Shown: positions 25,092 to 34,924, counted from the stretch's first letter. The stretch: DNA of 64,000 nucleotides from Verrucomicrobiota bacterium (GCA_022709905.1 JAKLHY010000017.1:1-64000), one strand, 5' to 3'. Made by a program: numbers and translations. Notes: generated from the letters alone by a model not told the origin.

Positions 25092-27500
25092 TCAGTCAAG
25101 ATCCTCCGCGGACAGGATTTTCCATTCGTGCGCGCCGGCCGCCCACTTGGGTTGGAGTTGAACCTTCATTTTCAGGCTGGTTGTGGTGACGGGAGTGAAC
25201 TCGATTTGATTCCATTGGTCTTGACAAATGGGCGGATAGGCTGGGACCGAGACAGGTTTCCAGGTTTGGCCTTCCAGGTATTCCAGTCGCCACGAGGCCG
25301 GAAGCCGGCAAGCGCCCCGGCCGGTGTCATCAAACCAATAAACCTTGACACCGCCAACAGTGATGGCTTTGTCCCACGCATACTGAACCCATTCCTCCGT
25401 TCCCTGACGAGGCCACCAGTGACACAGGGCTTCAGGTTGTTCTCCGGAATTCTTGGGTTCAATCCCATCATGGATGCCTTCGGGCTGGGAGTTGTCGTTG
25501 CGGAAAGAAACGGTGACCTTGGCCTGGCGCTCCAAACCCTGGACGGGGGCATGGGCCGGAGCGAGGGGCATCCAGACCTGCATGGCGCCCGGCTGACGGT
25601 TGTCCCACAAATAATACGGCACGGCCTGAATACGGACTTTTCCGGGGACCGATGAATTCTGGTAGAGCTTGCCACTCCAATCCAGGTCACCCGCCATTTC
25701 GGCGCTGCCCGTGAGAATCATAACGGAGCCGCCCAACCGCGTTTGCTTGACGGCTTCCATCGGCGCGCTTGCGGGCAGATACAGCGATTCCAGAGGCTCG
25801 GAGTGATCGCAGGCCTCCAGACAATAGACCAAAGGCCCCCGCTGGAGCGCTTGATACCCGACGTTGGCTTTGACCGCAGGATGCGCCGCCACGCGTTGAA
25901 TCGGCATCGGCAAGTTCAGTTCCACGGTATCCCCCGTCCGCCAGCGCCGTGACAGAACAACATAGCCGCGATCGATCACGGGCTCGGCGATCCGCTGGCG
26001 GTTGACCTTGACCGCCGGGGCGGAACACCACCCTGGCAGTCGCAAACGCAAATTCCACTCCGCAGGGGATTCCATCCGGGGTTTCAGAACGACTTTGCCG
26101 TCCCAGGGATACGCCGTGCGCACGTCCAACACGACCTTTCGCCCCCCCAAAGTCGCCTCGGCGGAACCTTGGATGTAAAGGTTGACATAGATTGAATTCT
26201 CAGAATGCGCATAAGCGTAACCCCCCAGGGAGGCCAGGGTGCGGGCCACGTTGGGGGGACAGCAGGCGCACCCAAACCAAGGCGATCGATGGTGGCGCCC
26301 CCGGCTGGCCAGCGGATTGACATAGAAAAATTTTGTTCCATCCTGGGAGACACCCGACAAAACCCCGTTGTAAAGGGCGCGTTCAACCACATCCGCGTAT
26401 TTGGCGTCGCCGTAAAACAGGGCCAACCGGTGGTTCCATTGCGCCAGGGCGATGGTCGCACAGGTTTCCTGATAGGCAGTCAGATTGGGCAGATCGTAGT
26501 CCTCGGTGAATCCCTCGTTGTGTGCGGACGGTCCGATCCCGCCCGTGAGATAGGTGTTCCGCATGGCCGTATTTTTCCACACCCGGTTGATCATGCGCAA
26601 AAGCCCCGCATCACCGGTCTGCGCCGCCACATCAGTAGCGCCGGATAAGAGGTAGCAGGCACGGACAGCGTGGCCTTTGATGTTGCGGTGGTCGCGAATG
26701 GGAATGTCATCCTGCCAATAGGCGCCGTCGTACTGATCGATCGGCGTTTGATGTTCATCGGCGAAGAAACGCCTTCCACGGTTTTCGACGAAGAATCTGG
26801 CCAGGTCAAAGAACCGTTGTTCACCGGTGATCTTCCAGAGCTTGACCAGCGCCAGTTCAATTTCGGGATGCCCGGGATAACCCATGCGTTTACCCGGGCC
26901 GCCGCCAAAGACGGAGCCGATGTTATCGGCCAGGCGGATCGCCACATCCAGCAACGTGCGTTTGCCGGTGGCCTGGGAGTGGGCAACCGCCGCTTCAAAG
27001 AGATGCCCTGCACAATACAGCTCATGCCAGTCGCGGAGATTTGTCCATTTTTTGTCCGGGGCATTCACCTGGAAATGAGTGTTCAAGTAGCCGTCCGGCT
27101 GTTGAGCCGCCGCGATCTTGGAGATGATTTCGTCCACCTGCCTGGCCAGGACAGGATCCGAATCGGTCGCCAGAGAATAGGAAGCGGCTTCCAGGGCTTT
27201 ATACAGATCGGAATCCATGAAGACCGGCCCGCTATACCCGGACCGGGCGCCGGCGGCCGCCAATTCGAGATTGCGGATGTTGCCCGATTTCTCGAGCATT
27301 CTGAAATTGGTCGGAATGCTGGCCACGCGATTGGTCTCCCGGCGGGGCGCCCAGAAATCATCCTGGATGGTCACCCGGGTGAAGGGGACGGCCTGAAGCC
27401 GAACCGGCAAGGTCTCGGCGAAATTCCCAGACGCACACAACGCCCCCGCGCTATAAATCAGGCCGCAGCAGGCTAGTCCAAATCGCCCTGTCAATTTCAT
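25092..27500 (-). CDS. Secreted glycoside hydrolase family 127 (DUF1680), beta-L-arabinofuranosidase-like
   Basis: An 802-residue exported enzyme. After a signal peptide (about 1-24) it has the (alpha/alpha)6 barrel of GH127: VTIQDDFWAPR, WTNLRDWHELYCAGHLFEAAV and GPSAHNEGFTEDYDLPN. The zinc/cysteine site is complete: Glu345 and Cys347 in YQETC, Cys413 and Cys414 in CACCPPN, which match Glu338, Cys340, Cys417 (nucleophile) and Cys418 of the bifidobacterial HypBA1. Beta domains follow, and a C-terminal discoidin-like module (about 690-800; WVQYAWDKAITVGGVKVYWFDD). Substrate is probably an arabinose-containing plant glycan, but GH127 also has other specificities. The start at 27500 is preferred over 27506. 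Confidence 0.9.
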   Translation of the reverse strand: MKLTGRFGLACCGLIYSAGALCASGNFAETLPVRLQAVPFTRVTIQDDFWAPRRETNRVASIPTNFRMLEKSGNIRNLELAAAGARSGYSGPVFMDSDLYKALEAASYSLATDSDPVLARQVDEIISKIAAAQQPDGYLNTHFQVNAPDKKWTNLRDWHELYCAGHLFEAAVAHSQATGKRTLLDVAIRLADNIGSVFGGGPGKRMGYPGHPEIELALVKLWKITGEQRFFDLARFFVENRGRRFFADEHQTPIDQYDGAYWQDDIPIRDHRNIKGHAVRACYLLSGATDVAAQTGDAGLLRMINRVWKNTAMRNTYLTGGIGPSAHNEGFTEDYDLPNLTAYQETCATIALAQWNHRLALFYGDAKYADVVERALYNGVLSGVSQDGTKFFYVNPLASRGRHHRSPWFGCACCPPNVARTLASLGGYAYAHSENSIYVNLYIQGSAEATLGGRKVVLDVRTAYPWDGKVVLKPRMESPAEWNLRLRLPGWCSAPAVKVNRQRIAEPVIDRGYVVLSRRWRTGDTVELNLPMPIQRVAAHPAVKANVGYQALQRGPLVYCLEACDHSEPLESLYLPASAPMEAVKQTRLGGSVMILTGSAEMAGDLDWSGKLYQNSSVPGKVRIQAVPYYLWDNRQPGAMQVWMPLAPAHAPVQGLERQAKVTVSFRNDNSQPEGIHDGIEPKNSGEQPEALCHWWPRQGTEEWVQYAWDKAITVGGVKVYWFDDTGRGACRLPASWRLEYLEGQTWKPVSVPAYPPICQDQWNQIEFTPVTTTSLKMKVQLQPKWAAGAHEWKILSAEDLD

Positions 27501-27648
27501 AGGCATCAATAGTGGTTCCGGATGTTGTGAATTCGATCATCTCTCAGAAAGACTCATGCGGTCAATAGGAAGGTCCGGCGAATTCGCATCGAACCTTGGA
27601 GAAAACGGGTCGCGGGATCCCTGTTGCCGAAAGACCGGCTGTCGGATT

Positions 27649-28500
27649 ATGATGGACCCGTTCGATTCTCTTTTGTTCATGAACACAGGTCAGATCCAAT
27701 TGAAGGAAGTGGCGCGGGAAATCCTGGATCGCGCCGATCGTTCCTTGGTCTCGACCGAGCATCTGCCTCAGGTCGTAGACGATTTTTTTGTGGAGCGTCT
27801 CAAGCAGGACGAAATGAAGTATGCGCTGATTGACGCCAAGCCCTATGACCAGTTGCGCACGCTCGTCAAAGACCGGGTGCTGCCGCTCTACCAGGAATAC
27901 CGCTCCCTGGTCGATCGGATGCGCCAGCGCCAGGAGGGTCGCAAGCCCGGTTATTACGTTCTGGGCACCATCGCGTTGCTTCAGGTCCTCGAGGCTCTCC
28001 TGACCAAAGGCAGATCCTTCGCTCCGCAGGTCCTCATTCCCACCGCCATTGTCCAGGGTTTCATCGGTTTCTTCCTCTACGCGGCCACTCAATACCTCGA
28101 GGAACGAAAAATCACCCGAGCCCGAAAACAGCTCGAAAAATCAATCGAAGGCCTGGATCACAGCCTGCTCACGGATATCGAATACGACAACCGCCGGGCG
28201 TTGTTGGAGACAGAAGTCCTGCGAGCCGAGGCGGCCGAAATCCTGATCTCCTATCCGGAGGCGGACTCGTTCTGGCGGGATTACCTCAAGGTCCGAGAGA
28301 CGGATCCGGTCAGCCCCGCAGACCTGACACGCCTGAACCTCCCCGCTTTTGACAAATTCCTGAGCGGCCACGCGCAAAACCGCTACCCCCCCGCCGCCCG
28401 CCAACACCGTTTCAACCGCCTCTTTCTGGAGGCCCATGACATCTTCATCAGCCGCGACCGCGAACGTTACGTAACGAACCATCTCAAGAAAAGCAAATGA
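27649..28500 (+). CDS. Unknown two-TM membrane protein, first gene of an SPFH operon
   Basis: A 283-residue protein I do not recognise. Residues 15-95 are charged and helical (LKEVAREILDRAD, RVLPLYQEYRSLVDRMRQRQEG). Two hydrophobic segments follow at about 101-117 and 127-148 with only nine residues between, forming a hairpin. The C-terminal half is again charged and helical (EERKITRARKQLEKSIEGLDH...ETEVLRAEAAEILISYPEADSFWRDY in part) with no Cys cluster or catalytic motif. It precedes two SPFH genes by seven bases, so a shared complex is likely. An earlier ATG at 27556 would add 31 residues that look non-conserved; the start is uncertain. Confidence 0.65.
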   Translation: MMDPFDSLLFMNTGQIQLKEVAREILDRADRSLVSTEHLPQVVDDFFVERLKQDEMKYALIDAKPYDQLRTLVKDRVLPLYQEYRSLVDRMRQRQEGRKPGYYVLGTIALLQVLEALLTKGRSFAPQVLIPTAIVQGFIGFFLYAATQYLEERKITRARKQLEKSIEGLDHSLLTDIEYDNRRALLETEVLRAEAAEILISYPEADSFWRDYLKVRETDPVSPADLTRLNLPAFDKFLSGHAQNRYPPAARQHRFNRLFLEAHDIFISRDRERYVTNHLKKSK

Positions 28501-28507
28501 CCCTGTT

Positions 28508-29629
28508 ATGAATGCCTTTTCATCCCGCCGAAGCCGCCCCGACTGGCGTGGGCTGACTGAAAACCTTGGGGAGAACCTGCGATCCTGGCTTCCCACGGGT
28601 TTTTCGTTTCTCATCCTGTTGGGCATTGTGGTGGCAGCCATCCTCTATCGCGCCTGCACTCAGTATATTCAACCTGACGAGTTCGCCGTCAAACAGGTGG
28701 ATGTTCCCTTGCCCCTCCTGACCGGAGCCAAAGGGATTCACACCAACATTTATCAAACCGGTGTTCATTGGCTGACGCCCGGCTGCGAAAAATTTATCGT
28801 TTTTCCCAAGAGCCTGCGAGTCATTACCCTTCATAGCCAGGATAAGAATGAGACGGCCCGGGAAAAATTTGTCCGATTTGAGGAAGCGGCTCACATCCAA
28901 ACCTCGGATGGCTTCTTCATCAATCTGGATATCTCGGTTCTTTACCGGGTGGTCAATCCCTATCAAGTAGTGGTTGAGTTCGGCGCGGGATCCCTCTACG
29001 AGCAAAACGGCATCATTCTTCAGGCCGAGCCCACCCTCAAAGCCACCCTAGGCACGCTGCATCCCGAGGATTTTTTCAATGCTGTAAGACGCGTGGCCAA
29101 GCAAAATGAATGTCGGGATCGCTTCAATGATTTTCTCCTTTCGCGCGGTCTTCGGGTTGAACATGTCTTAATCCGGTATCCGAAATACCACGAGGCGGTC
29201 CAGGCCCGGATTGAAGCCCGCAACATCCAGGAACAGACCAAACAAAAAAATGTCGAGGAATCCAAACTGGCCCAGTCGATGGCCAGCCTCAAGGAGGTCG
29301 AAATGCAGGGGCAGGCCGCGCTGGCCATCAAACTCATGGAAGGCTCGAATTTTGTGACCCGGTACACGGCGCAGATGGAGGCCTATCAGCGCAAACGCAA
29401 GTCCGAGGGCGACCGTGTGATCGCCCTCGCGGAGGCCGAGAAACAACGCATGATTAACATGGGCTACGAGGGATCGGGATCGGAACGCCTGATTGGCCTG
29501 CAATGGGCTCGTGTGCTTTCGGGACTCGATACGATCATCCTCCCGTCCGGAGGGGAACAGGGATTCAACCCATTGGACCTCGACAAGCTCATGCAGCAGT
29601 TAAAACTCAAATCCGCGGAGGGCAAATAA
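28508..29629 (+). CDS. SPFH / band 7 protein, HflK-like, first of a pair
   Basis: A 373-residue membrane-anchored SPFH protein. A cytoplasmic basic N-terminus leads to one TM (about 30-48), then the SPFH domain (IQPDEFAVKQVDVPL, GVHWLTPGCEKFIVFPKSLRVITL, LDISVLYRVVNPYQVV) and a long helical C-terminal half (QARIEARNIQEQTKQKNVEESKLAQ, ALAEAEKQRMINMGYEG). Such proteins assemble into large rings or cages at the membrane; HflK/HflC control the FtsH protease in E. coli. A one-base gap links it to the second SPFH gene. Whether it partners FtsH here is not shown. Confidence 0.85.
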   Translation: MNAFSSRRSRPDWRGLTENLGENLRSWLPTGFSFLILLGIVVAAILYRACTQYIQPDEFAVKQVDVPLPLLTGAKGIHTNIYQTGVHWLTPGCEKFIVFPKSLRVITLHSQDKNETAREKFVRFEEAAHIQTSDGFFINLDISVLYRVVNPYQVVVEFGAGSLYEQNGIILQAEPTLKATLGTLHPEDFFNAVRRVAKQNECRDRFNDFLLSRGLRVEHVLIRYPKYHEAVQARIEARNIQEQTKQKNVEESKLAQSMASLKEVEMQGQAALAIKLMEGSNFVTRYTAQMEAYQRKRKSEGDRVIALAEAEKQRMINMGYEGSGSERLIGLQWARVLSGLDTIILPSGGEQGFNPLDLDKLMQQLKLKSAEGK

Positions 29630-29630
29630 C

Positions 29631-30614
29631 ATGAAAACGGCCGGCTTAATCTTTTGGATTTGCCTCCTGGGGCTCGTTGTCATCATCCTGAGCTTCACCT
29701 CTTACCATGCGACCGATTCCACCGAGGTGGGAGTCCGCACCATCAAATGGCTCGGAAAACGAGGCGTGGAAAACCAGGTCTATCAGCCGGGAGCCGCGTA
29801 TTTCTTTCTGCCGGTTATCAACGACTGGAGCACGTTTGACACCAAACTCCAGGTCCTCGAAATGCATGGCCCCCAGCAGATGACGATCAAAACGCGGGAT
29901 GGCAACGACCTGTATGTCGATGTGACTTTCTCGTTCCGGATTGATCCGAAAATGGCCCCTTATGTCCGCCAGTTCGTGGCCCGCAACGATGAGGAACTGC
30001 GGGAGAAGGTTTTCCTGTCGGTGGCCCGCAGCCGCACGCGGGATTTCCTGGGCGCCCTGTCCACCGATGAGTTCACCCATACGGAGCAGCGCAATCAGGC
30101 CGTCGAAAAGGCCCGGGAAGGGCTCCAAGAAATCCTCAAGGATTACGGCCTCATTGTCGAACGAGTCGCCGTCATGGACTACCGGTTCGATCCCGATTAT
30201 CTCAAGGTCATCACGGATAAGAAGATTGCCGAAGCCAAAAGCCTCGAGGTTCGCGCGCAAATCGAAGCGCAACGCGAGGCCAACACCCGGATGCTGAACG
30301 AGGCTGAAGGCCAGGTCAAAGCCTTGATGGCCACCACTCTGGGGCGTTATTCGAACGCGGTGTCTTCGGCCGACACCGAGTTCGAGCAAAAGCGCATCCT
30401 GGCCGATGCCATTCTCACAGAAGGCACCAATACCTCCCTGGCTATTATCAAACAACGGGAGGCCATGGCCAGCGCCGGCGGCGAAACCCAGATTCAAATG
30501 GCCTTCGCCACCAATCTGGTGGGCAAACGCATCCTCATGATCCCTTCCGGCAACGCGGTGAACCTGCAAACCCTCGACCTCAACAAGGCCCTGGAATCCC
30601 TGCTGAAAAAATAG
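29631..30614 (+). CDS. SPFH / band 7 protein, HflC-like, second of a pair
   Basis: A 327-residue SPFH protein with an N-terminal TM (5-22), then the SPFH domain (ATDSTEVGVRTIKWLGKRG, YQPGAAYFFLPVINDW, DGNDLYVDVTFSFRIDPK) and a helical tail (EAKSLEVRAQIEAQREANTRML, LNEAEGQVKALMATTLGRYS). It begins one base after the stop of the first SPFH gene and is similar in plan but not in detail, as with HflK/HflC. The last residues are hydrophilic (LNKALESLLKK). Its 3' end converges with the MMPL transporter gene with only 11 bp between. Confidence 0.85.
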   Translation: MKTAGLIFWICLLGLVVIILSFTSYHATDSTEVGVRTIKWLGKRGVENQVYQPGAAYFFLPVINDWSTFDTKLQVLEMHGPQQMTIKTRDGNDLYVDVTFSFRIDPKMAPYVRQFVARNDEELREKVFLSVARSRTRDFLGALSTDEFTHTEQRNQAVEKAREGLQEILKDYGLIVERVAVMDYRFDPDYLKVITDKKIAEAKSLEVRAQIEAQREANTRMLNEAEGQVKALMATTLGRYSNAVSSADTEFEQKRILADAILTEGTNTSLAIIKQREAMASAGGETQIQMAFATNLVGKRILMIPSGNAVNLQTLDLNKALESLLKK

Positions 30615-30625
30615 ACCGCAGAACG

Positions 30626-33346
30626 TTACTGGCGTTTTCCTGCGGGTCGGTGAAGCGACCATCCGGAACGTATCAACAACTGAAGCAAGGCAGGCAAAAG
30701 GGTCACTGCCACGATCATGCAGGTGGTTGTCCCCACGCCCATCACCCAGCCGAGACTGGCTATGCCCTGATGCTTCGCGAGCACAAGACTCCCAAAACCC
30801 GCCACCGTGGTCAGGGCGGATACAAGCACCGCTTTGCCTGTGCTCTTGCTGAAGATGCCGGGGGACTGTTCCTCGACAAAACGGTTCAGAATGTGAATGC
30901 CATTCGTGACTCCAATGCCAATCACCAAGGGCAGCGTCATGATGTTGGCCGGATTAAACGGGATTCCCCACCATCCCATGAATCCCACCATCCATAAGGT
31001 CCCCACTCCAACAGGGACCAAAGCCAAAATCACGGAGGAAATTCGCCGGAAATGAATGAAAATCATCACCGCAATCGCCGCCAACGCGTACATCGCCGCC
31101 TCCTCGTAACTTTGCTTGAGCAAGTTGGTATATTCATACAACTGCACGGGCGTGCCCGTCACATCCGGATCAATCTCACGCAATTCGGAAATGAAGGTCT
31201 CCTGGTGTTTGCGCTGCCAGACATCGTCCCGGGGATAGACTTGGACAAGCAGCTTTCCCGTCCGGCCAACGAATCGGCTGTGCAAGGCAGGGGGAAGATC
31301 CTCCGGCCGTAATGGCCCGCTGTTATCCTGATAACGCAAGGTCTCAAAAGTCTCGTGAACATCCCGAAACAAGGCCTGCTGGTAAGCCGCCAGACGGCGG
31401 CGAATCACATCAGAATCACCGGCGCCCATTGTGTAGCGGAGGCGTTGAACGGACTCGCGCAACGCTTTAAGATCCTGGCCGATGGCATCCCGCGATTCGA
31501 CGGGCTCCTTTTCCACCTCCTCGACCGCCAGCCCCAGGTAACCCCGCAAGGCCCAAAGAGTCTGATCCAGGGCCCGGATATCCACAGGTTCGGTGTCCAT
31601 CGGCGCGAAACGCAGATCGCTCAGCAGGCGCTTGATCTCACCAATCTGTTCCAACTGCCGGGTCTGATCGCCTCCCACCATGCTGCTGACCGACCGAACA
31701 GAAGCCACGGTCGATAGTTGCTTCAACCGTGCTTCCAACTGCCGCGCCTCAGACAGGGAATCCGCCATCATCACCCCAAAAAGCACGGAGTTGGACGCGG
31801 AATGAATGAGTTTTTTCTCGGTAACAACCGCCGGCAATCCGGCGCTTTGCATATTGAGAAGATTATAGTCAAACCGAACCTTGGCAGCCTGGCTCACCGC
31901 CATCAGCGAAAGAACCACCGTCACCCCGAGAACCCAAAAGGGATGGCTTAACCATAGCCGTTCCCATCGCGCACGACGGTCAGGAGACGACCTCGATCCT
32001 TTCACGGCTCGCGAATACCGCCGGCGCAACAATAAGAGCGGGAGCAGTGTGATCATGGGCAAAAGACAAATTAGCAAGCCCCCCCCGCTGATCACGCCCA
32101 TTTCCTGGATGCCTTTAAAATTGGTGATGCTCATTGCCAGAAAGGCCCCGGCCGTCGTAAGGCATCCGGTAAACACCCCAAGCCCGGTAAAGACCATGGC
32201 TTTTTCCATTGCCTTGCGCTGGGTTCGACCCAGCCGCATTTCCTCCTCGTAACGGCTGATCAGGTGCACCCCAAAATCAATGGCCAGACCGATTAACATC
32301 GGCAGAAAGGTGATCGTCAGGATGTTCAAATGGCCAATCACCAACGTGGTAAATCCAAAGGTGTAAATCAATCCCACCATCAGGCAGGCAGTCGCCTTGA
32401 GCGGCGATGCCGTCTCCTGGTATCCGTAGATGAAAATCAAGGCCACCAGCACCAAGGAAACTACCGTTGCCATCGTGGTGTCCTTCTGGGATTGAGCCAT
32501 CTCATCAATTTCCAGAACCGATTCGCCCGTGATCCCCACGTTCACCCCGGGAACCTCGGCCTGAGTCTGGCGCACCAGACGTCTCAGCTCCGCCACAGCG
32601 ACTTCATTCAAATCCTCCGATCGAGCCTGCGCTGTCACCAGGTAAAGCTGGCCGTCTCCATACGTGATATACATTTCCCGCTCGGCCTTCGGCCCCGCTC
32701 CAAAAAGCGCCGTCAATCCCGGCGAGGGGGGATCGCCCCTGCGATTCAGGTTCTGCTCGGCCTCATCGAGGATTCTCTTCAGCGCCGGCAGGGCTTTGGC
32801 CAACGATTCAGTCTCGGCATTTTGTTCAGGCTGAGCGGTCCGAAAGGATCGATTGACCTGTTGAAACAAGGAATTCAAGTTAGTGGCAGAAGTGAACTGC
32901 CGAATGAAAGGTCGAAAATCGGACAAGGTGCGATGCAGCTCCCGCAACGACTCCGCATCGAGAAACAAAAGGGCCTTGGACCCCATTAGCTTGAGATCGC
33001 CCTTGTAAAATATCCCGGTAAAAATGTTGGTCCGCGACTCCAGTCGAGCTCCTAGCCGCTCCACGAACTGCCGGTTCTTGGCAATGTCCTCGCTTTCCAC
33101 CACCACCACCAGATCGTCCTCGTTCGGAAACTCCTGGCGATATTGAAGAAAATTATGGTGGTAACGCTTGTCCTTGCCAACCAGATCATTTCGGCTCGTG
33201 TTAAACTGGAGGTTCTCCCAGGTGTAGAAAAGGCTAACGGCAAGGAGAATGGCCTGCGGATAAAAAAACAACCGGGGATACTGAAAAACAGCGCGAGCCA
33301 GGAATGTCAGGCCCTTCATGGCCCATGATGATGCGGGCATGCTCAT
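30626..33346 (-). CDS. MMPL/RND-superfamily exporter, HpnN-like
   Basis: A 906-residue inner-membrane transporter of the RND superfamily, MMPL branch. It has the two-fold layout: TM1 near residues 23-43, a large periplasmic loop (about 44-275), a block of five TMs with GLAIDFGVHLISRYEEEMR (about 345-363), then a second half starting at the TM near 475, a second loop and a final TM block (LVIGIGVTNGIHILNRFVEE). The NTSRNDLVGKDKRYH start of loop 1 and overall size resemble HpnN, which moves hopanoids to the outer membrane; no hopanoid genes are in view, so the cargo is open. It is convergent with the SPFH operon. Confidence 0.85.
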   Translation of the reverse strand: MSMPASSWAMKGLTFLARAVFQYPRLFFYPQAILLAVSLFYTWENLQFNTSRNDLVGKDKRYHHNFLQYRQEFPNEDDLVVVVESEDIAKNRQFVERLGARLESRTNIFTGIFYKGDLKLMGSKALLFLDAESLRELHRTLSDFRPFIRQFTSATNLNSLFQQVNRSFRTAQPEQNAETESLAKALPALKRILDEAEQNLNRRGDPPSPGLTALFGAGPKAEREMYITYGDGQLYLVTAQARSEDLNEVAVAELRRLVRQTQAEVPGVNVGITGESVLEIDEMAQSQKDTTMATVVSLVLVALIFIYGYQETASPLKATACLMVGLIYTFGFTTLVIGHLNILTITFLPMLIGLAIDFGVHLISRYEEEMRLGRTQRKAMEKAMVFTGLGVFTGCLTTAGAFLAMSITNFKGIQEMGVISGGGLLICLLPMITLLPLLLLRRRYSRAVKGSRSSPDRRARWERLWLSHPFWVLGVTVVLSLMAVSQAAKVRFDYNLLNMQSAGLPAVVTEKKLIHSASNSVLFGVMMADSLSEARQLEARLKQLSTVASVRSVSSMVGGDQTRQLEQIGEIKRLLSDLRFAPMDTEPVDIRALDQTLWALRGYLGLAVEEVEKEPVESRDAIGQDLKALRESVQRLRYTMGAGDSDVIRRRLAAYQQALFRDVHETFETLRYQDNSGPLRPEDLPPALHSRFVGRTGKLLVQVYPRDDVWQRKHQETFISELREIDPDVTGTPVQLYEYTNLLKQSYEEAAMYALAAIAVMIFIHFRRISSVILALVPVGVGTLWMVGFMGWWGIPFNPANIMTLPLVIGIGVTNGIHILNRFVEEQSPGIFSKSTGKAVLVSALTTVAGFGSLVLAKHQGIASLGWVMGVGTTTCMIVAVTLLPALLQLLIRSGWSLHRPAGKRQ

Positions 33347-33388
33347 AGACCGGCCATTCTCCCGCAGACCGGCAACACGAAACCAAGC

Positions 33389-34123
33389 TCAAGTCGCATC
33401 CGGAAACTCGGCATTCGTGTAGACTTCCTTCACATCATCGTGCTCCTCCAAGGCTTCAACCAACCGATTCACCGCGGCAACGGCGGACGAATTCTCCAAA
33501 AGGACCGGTTGGAGTGGCAGGAAGGTCACCTCAGCGGCATCGCACTTGATCCCCTTGGCTTCCACACGCTTGTGAACCGCCTCGAAACTCGACGCATCCG
33601 TCAGTATCTCATACCCATTCTCATCAGCCCTAAAATCTTCCGCCCCCGCCTCCAAAGCCAGCTCCATGAGCTCATCCTCGTTCGCCTTTTCCCGGGATAT
33701 GATCATTTGGCCTTTGCGATGCAGCAATCGACTCACCGCGCCAGTGGTGGCCATGGTGCCCCCGTTCTTGGTCAGGAGACTGCGTATTTCCGAGGCCGTG
33801 CGATTACGATTATCCGTGCTGAGCTCAACCAACATCGCCACACCGTGCGGCCCGAAAACTTCGTAAGTAAGATCCTCAAAATTGCCCCCGGCCTCGCCAC
33901 CCAGACCTTTCTTGATGGCTCGCTCGATATTATCCGATGGCATATTGGCCGCCCGACACTTGAGAAGCACCATCCGCAACCGTGGGTTCATGTCGGCGTC
34001 TCCCCCGCCCAGCTTCGCGGCAATGGTAATTTCTCGCGCCAACTTCGAGAAGATCCGCCCCCGCTTGGCATCCACTGCCCCCTTGAAATGTTTGACCTTG
34101 GCCCATTTGCTATGACCTGCCAT
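33389..34123 (-). CDS. yebC: YebC/PmpR (TACO1) family translation/regulatory protein
   Basis: A 244-residue YebC family protein. The diagnostic N-terminus AGHSKWAKVKHFKGAVDAKRG and FSKLAREITIAAK are complete, followed by RMVLLKCRAANMPSDNIERAIKKG, YEVFGPHGVAMLVELSTDN and DDVKEVYTNAEFPD at the end. Members act as transcription regulators in some reports, and YebC/TACO1 proteins are now linked to relief of ribosome stalling at polyproline. AGGAG seven bases upstream of the start at 34123 is a good ribosome binding site. Confidence 0.95.
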   Translation of the reverse strand: MAGHSKWAKVKHFKGAVDAKRGRIFSKLAREITIAAKLGGGDADMNPRLRMVLLKCRAANMPSDNIERAIKKGLGGEAGGNFEDLTYEVFGPHGVAMLVELSTDNRNRTASEIRSLLTKNGGTMATTGAVSRLLHRKGQMIISREKANEDELMELALEAGAEDFRADENGYEILTDASSFEAVHKRVEAKGIKCDAAEVTFLPLQPVLLENSSAVAAVNRLVEALEEHDDVKEVYTNAEFPDAT

Positions 34124-34156
34124 ATGTAGACTCCTGAAATTGAATATCGATCCAGT

Positions 34157-34495
34157 TTATGCCGCACTCACAAAAACCGCTGTCCCATAACAGAGCACCT
34201 CGGTAATCCCGTTGCCAATCTCCGTCGCATCGTAACGAACCCCAATCACGGCATTGGCCCCAAGTTCGGCCGCATGCGTCAGCATCTGCTCGAAAGCTTC
34301 CCGACGCGCCCTCTCGCACAAACTCGTATACAGGGAGATATTGCCACCAAACAAGGTTTGAATGCCAGCTCCGATGTTCCCGAGCAACGACCGCGATCGC
34401 ACCACAATCCCTCGCACCACACCATAGGATTTCACAATCCGATAGCCCGGCAATTCAAACGCGGTGGTGGTCAATGGATGTGTATGCTCGCTCAT
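34157..34495 (-). CDS. YbjQ / UPF0145 family protein
   Basis: A 112-residue YbjQ-family protein of unknown biochemical function (sometimes listed as a putative heavy-metal-binding domain, forming a homopentamer). Typical segments are [46 protein letters not shown] and [20 protein letters not shown], with the family's ALGANAVIG motif. It precedes yebC by 33 bp on the same strand and may share its transcript. Confidence 0.92.
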   Translation of the reverse strand: MSEHTHPLTTTAFELPGYRIVKSYGVVRGIVVRSRSLLGNIGAGIQTLFGGNISLYTSLCERARREAFEQMLTHAAELGANAVIGVRYDATEIGNGITEVLCYGTAVFVSAA

Positions 34496-34897
34496 AATAC
34501 CTTAGCCCATCACCCGCTCTTTACCCGCCGCCCTCTCACCCACCTGTTCATAGCTCAGAATGCAACGGTTTGCGTCCCAGCGCAAGCCGCGATTGGTTTA
34601 GCCCTCGCCGTCAATGAAACACAAGGCGGATTTGGACAGTTTCGTGTTGCAGGTGCAACATAAATCTGTCCATGTGCCGTGATGCAGTCAACCGAATCTC
34701 GGAGTGAGGGCGGCCTTTGGAGATCATGATCGGGATCGTCGGTGTCGCGAGGCGAGTAGACCGATTGCCACAATAAACTTCCAGAATGGCAACCGGTCTA
34801 AAGGCTGCCACCGTCCCGAACACTGGCGTGTGAGCATCAAGGCACGGGAAATTCTTGGACGGTGGGCAGAGCCAAGAGATCCAGGGAATTCATAAAA
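34496..34897. other. Intergenic stretch, no gene recognised
   Basis: About 400 bp between ybjQ and the terminator of the LamG gene. I see no tRNA or small RNA fold and no frame resembling a known protein. Short open frames occur on the minus strand (34555-34823) but have no recognisable motif, so decayed coding sequence cannot be excluded. Confidence 0.4.
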
Positions 34898-34924
34898 AGC
34901 AGACCGGGCTTTGGACCCGGTCTG
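34898..34924 (-). terminator. Intrinsic terminator of the PA14/LamG gene
   Basis: On the minus strand GCAGACCGGG pairs perfectly with CCCGGTCTGC across a 7-base loop, and the stem is followed directly by TTTTTAT. It lies 30 bp downstream of the LamG gene stop (34955). This is a textbook Rho-independent terminator. Confidence 0.88.
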
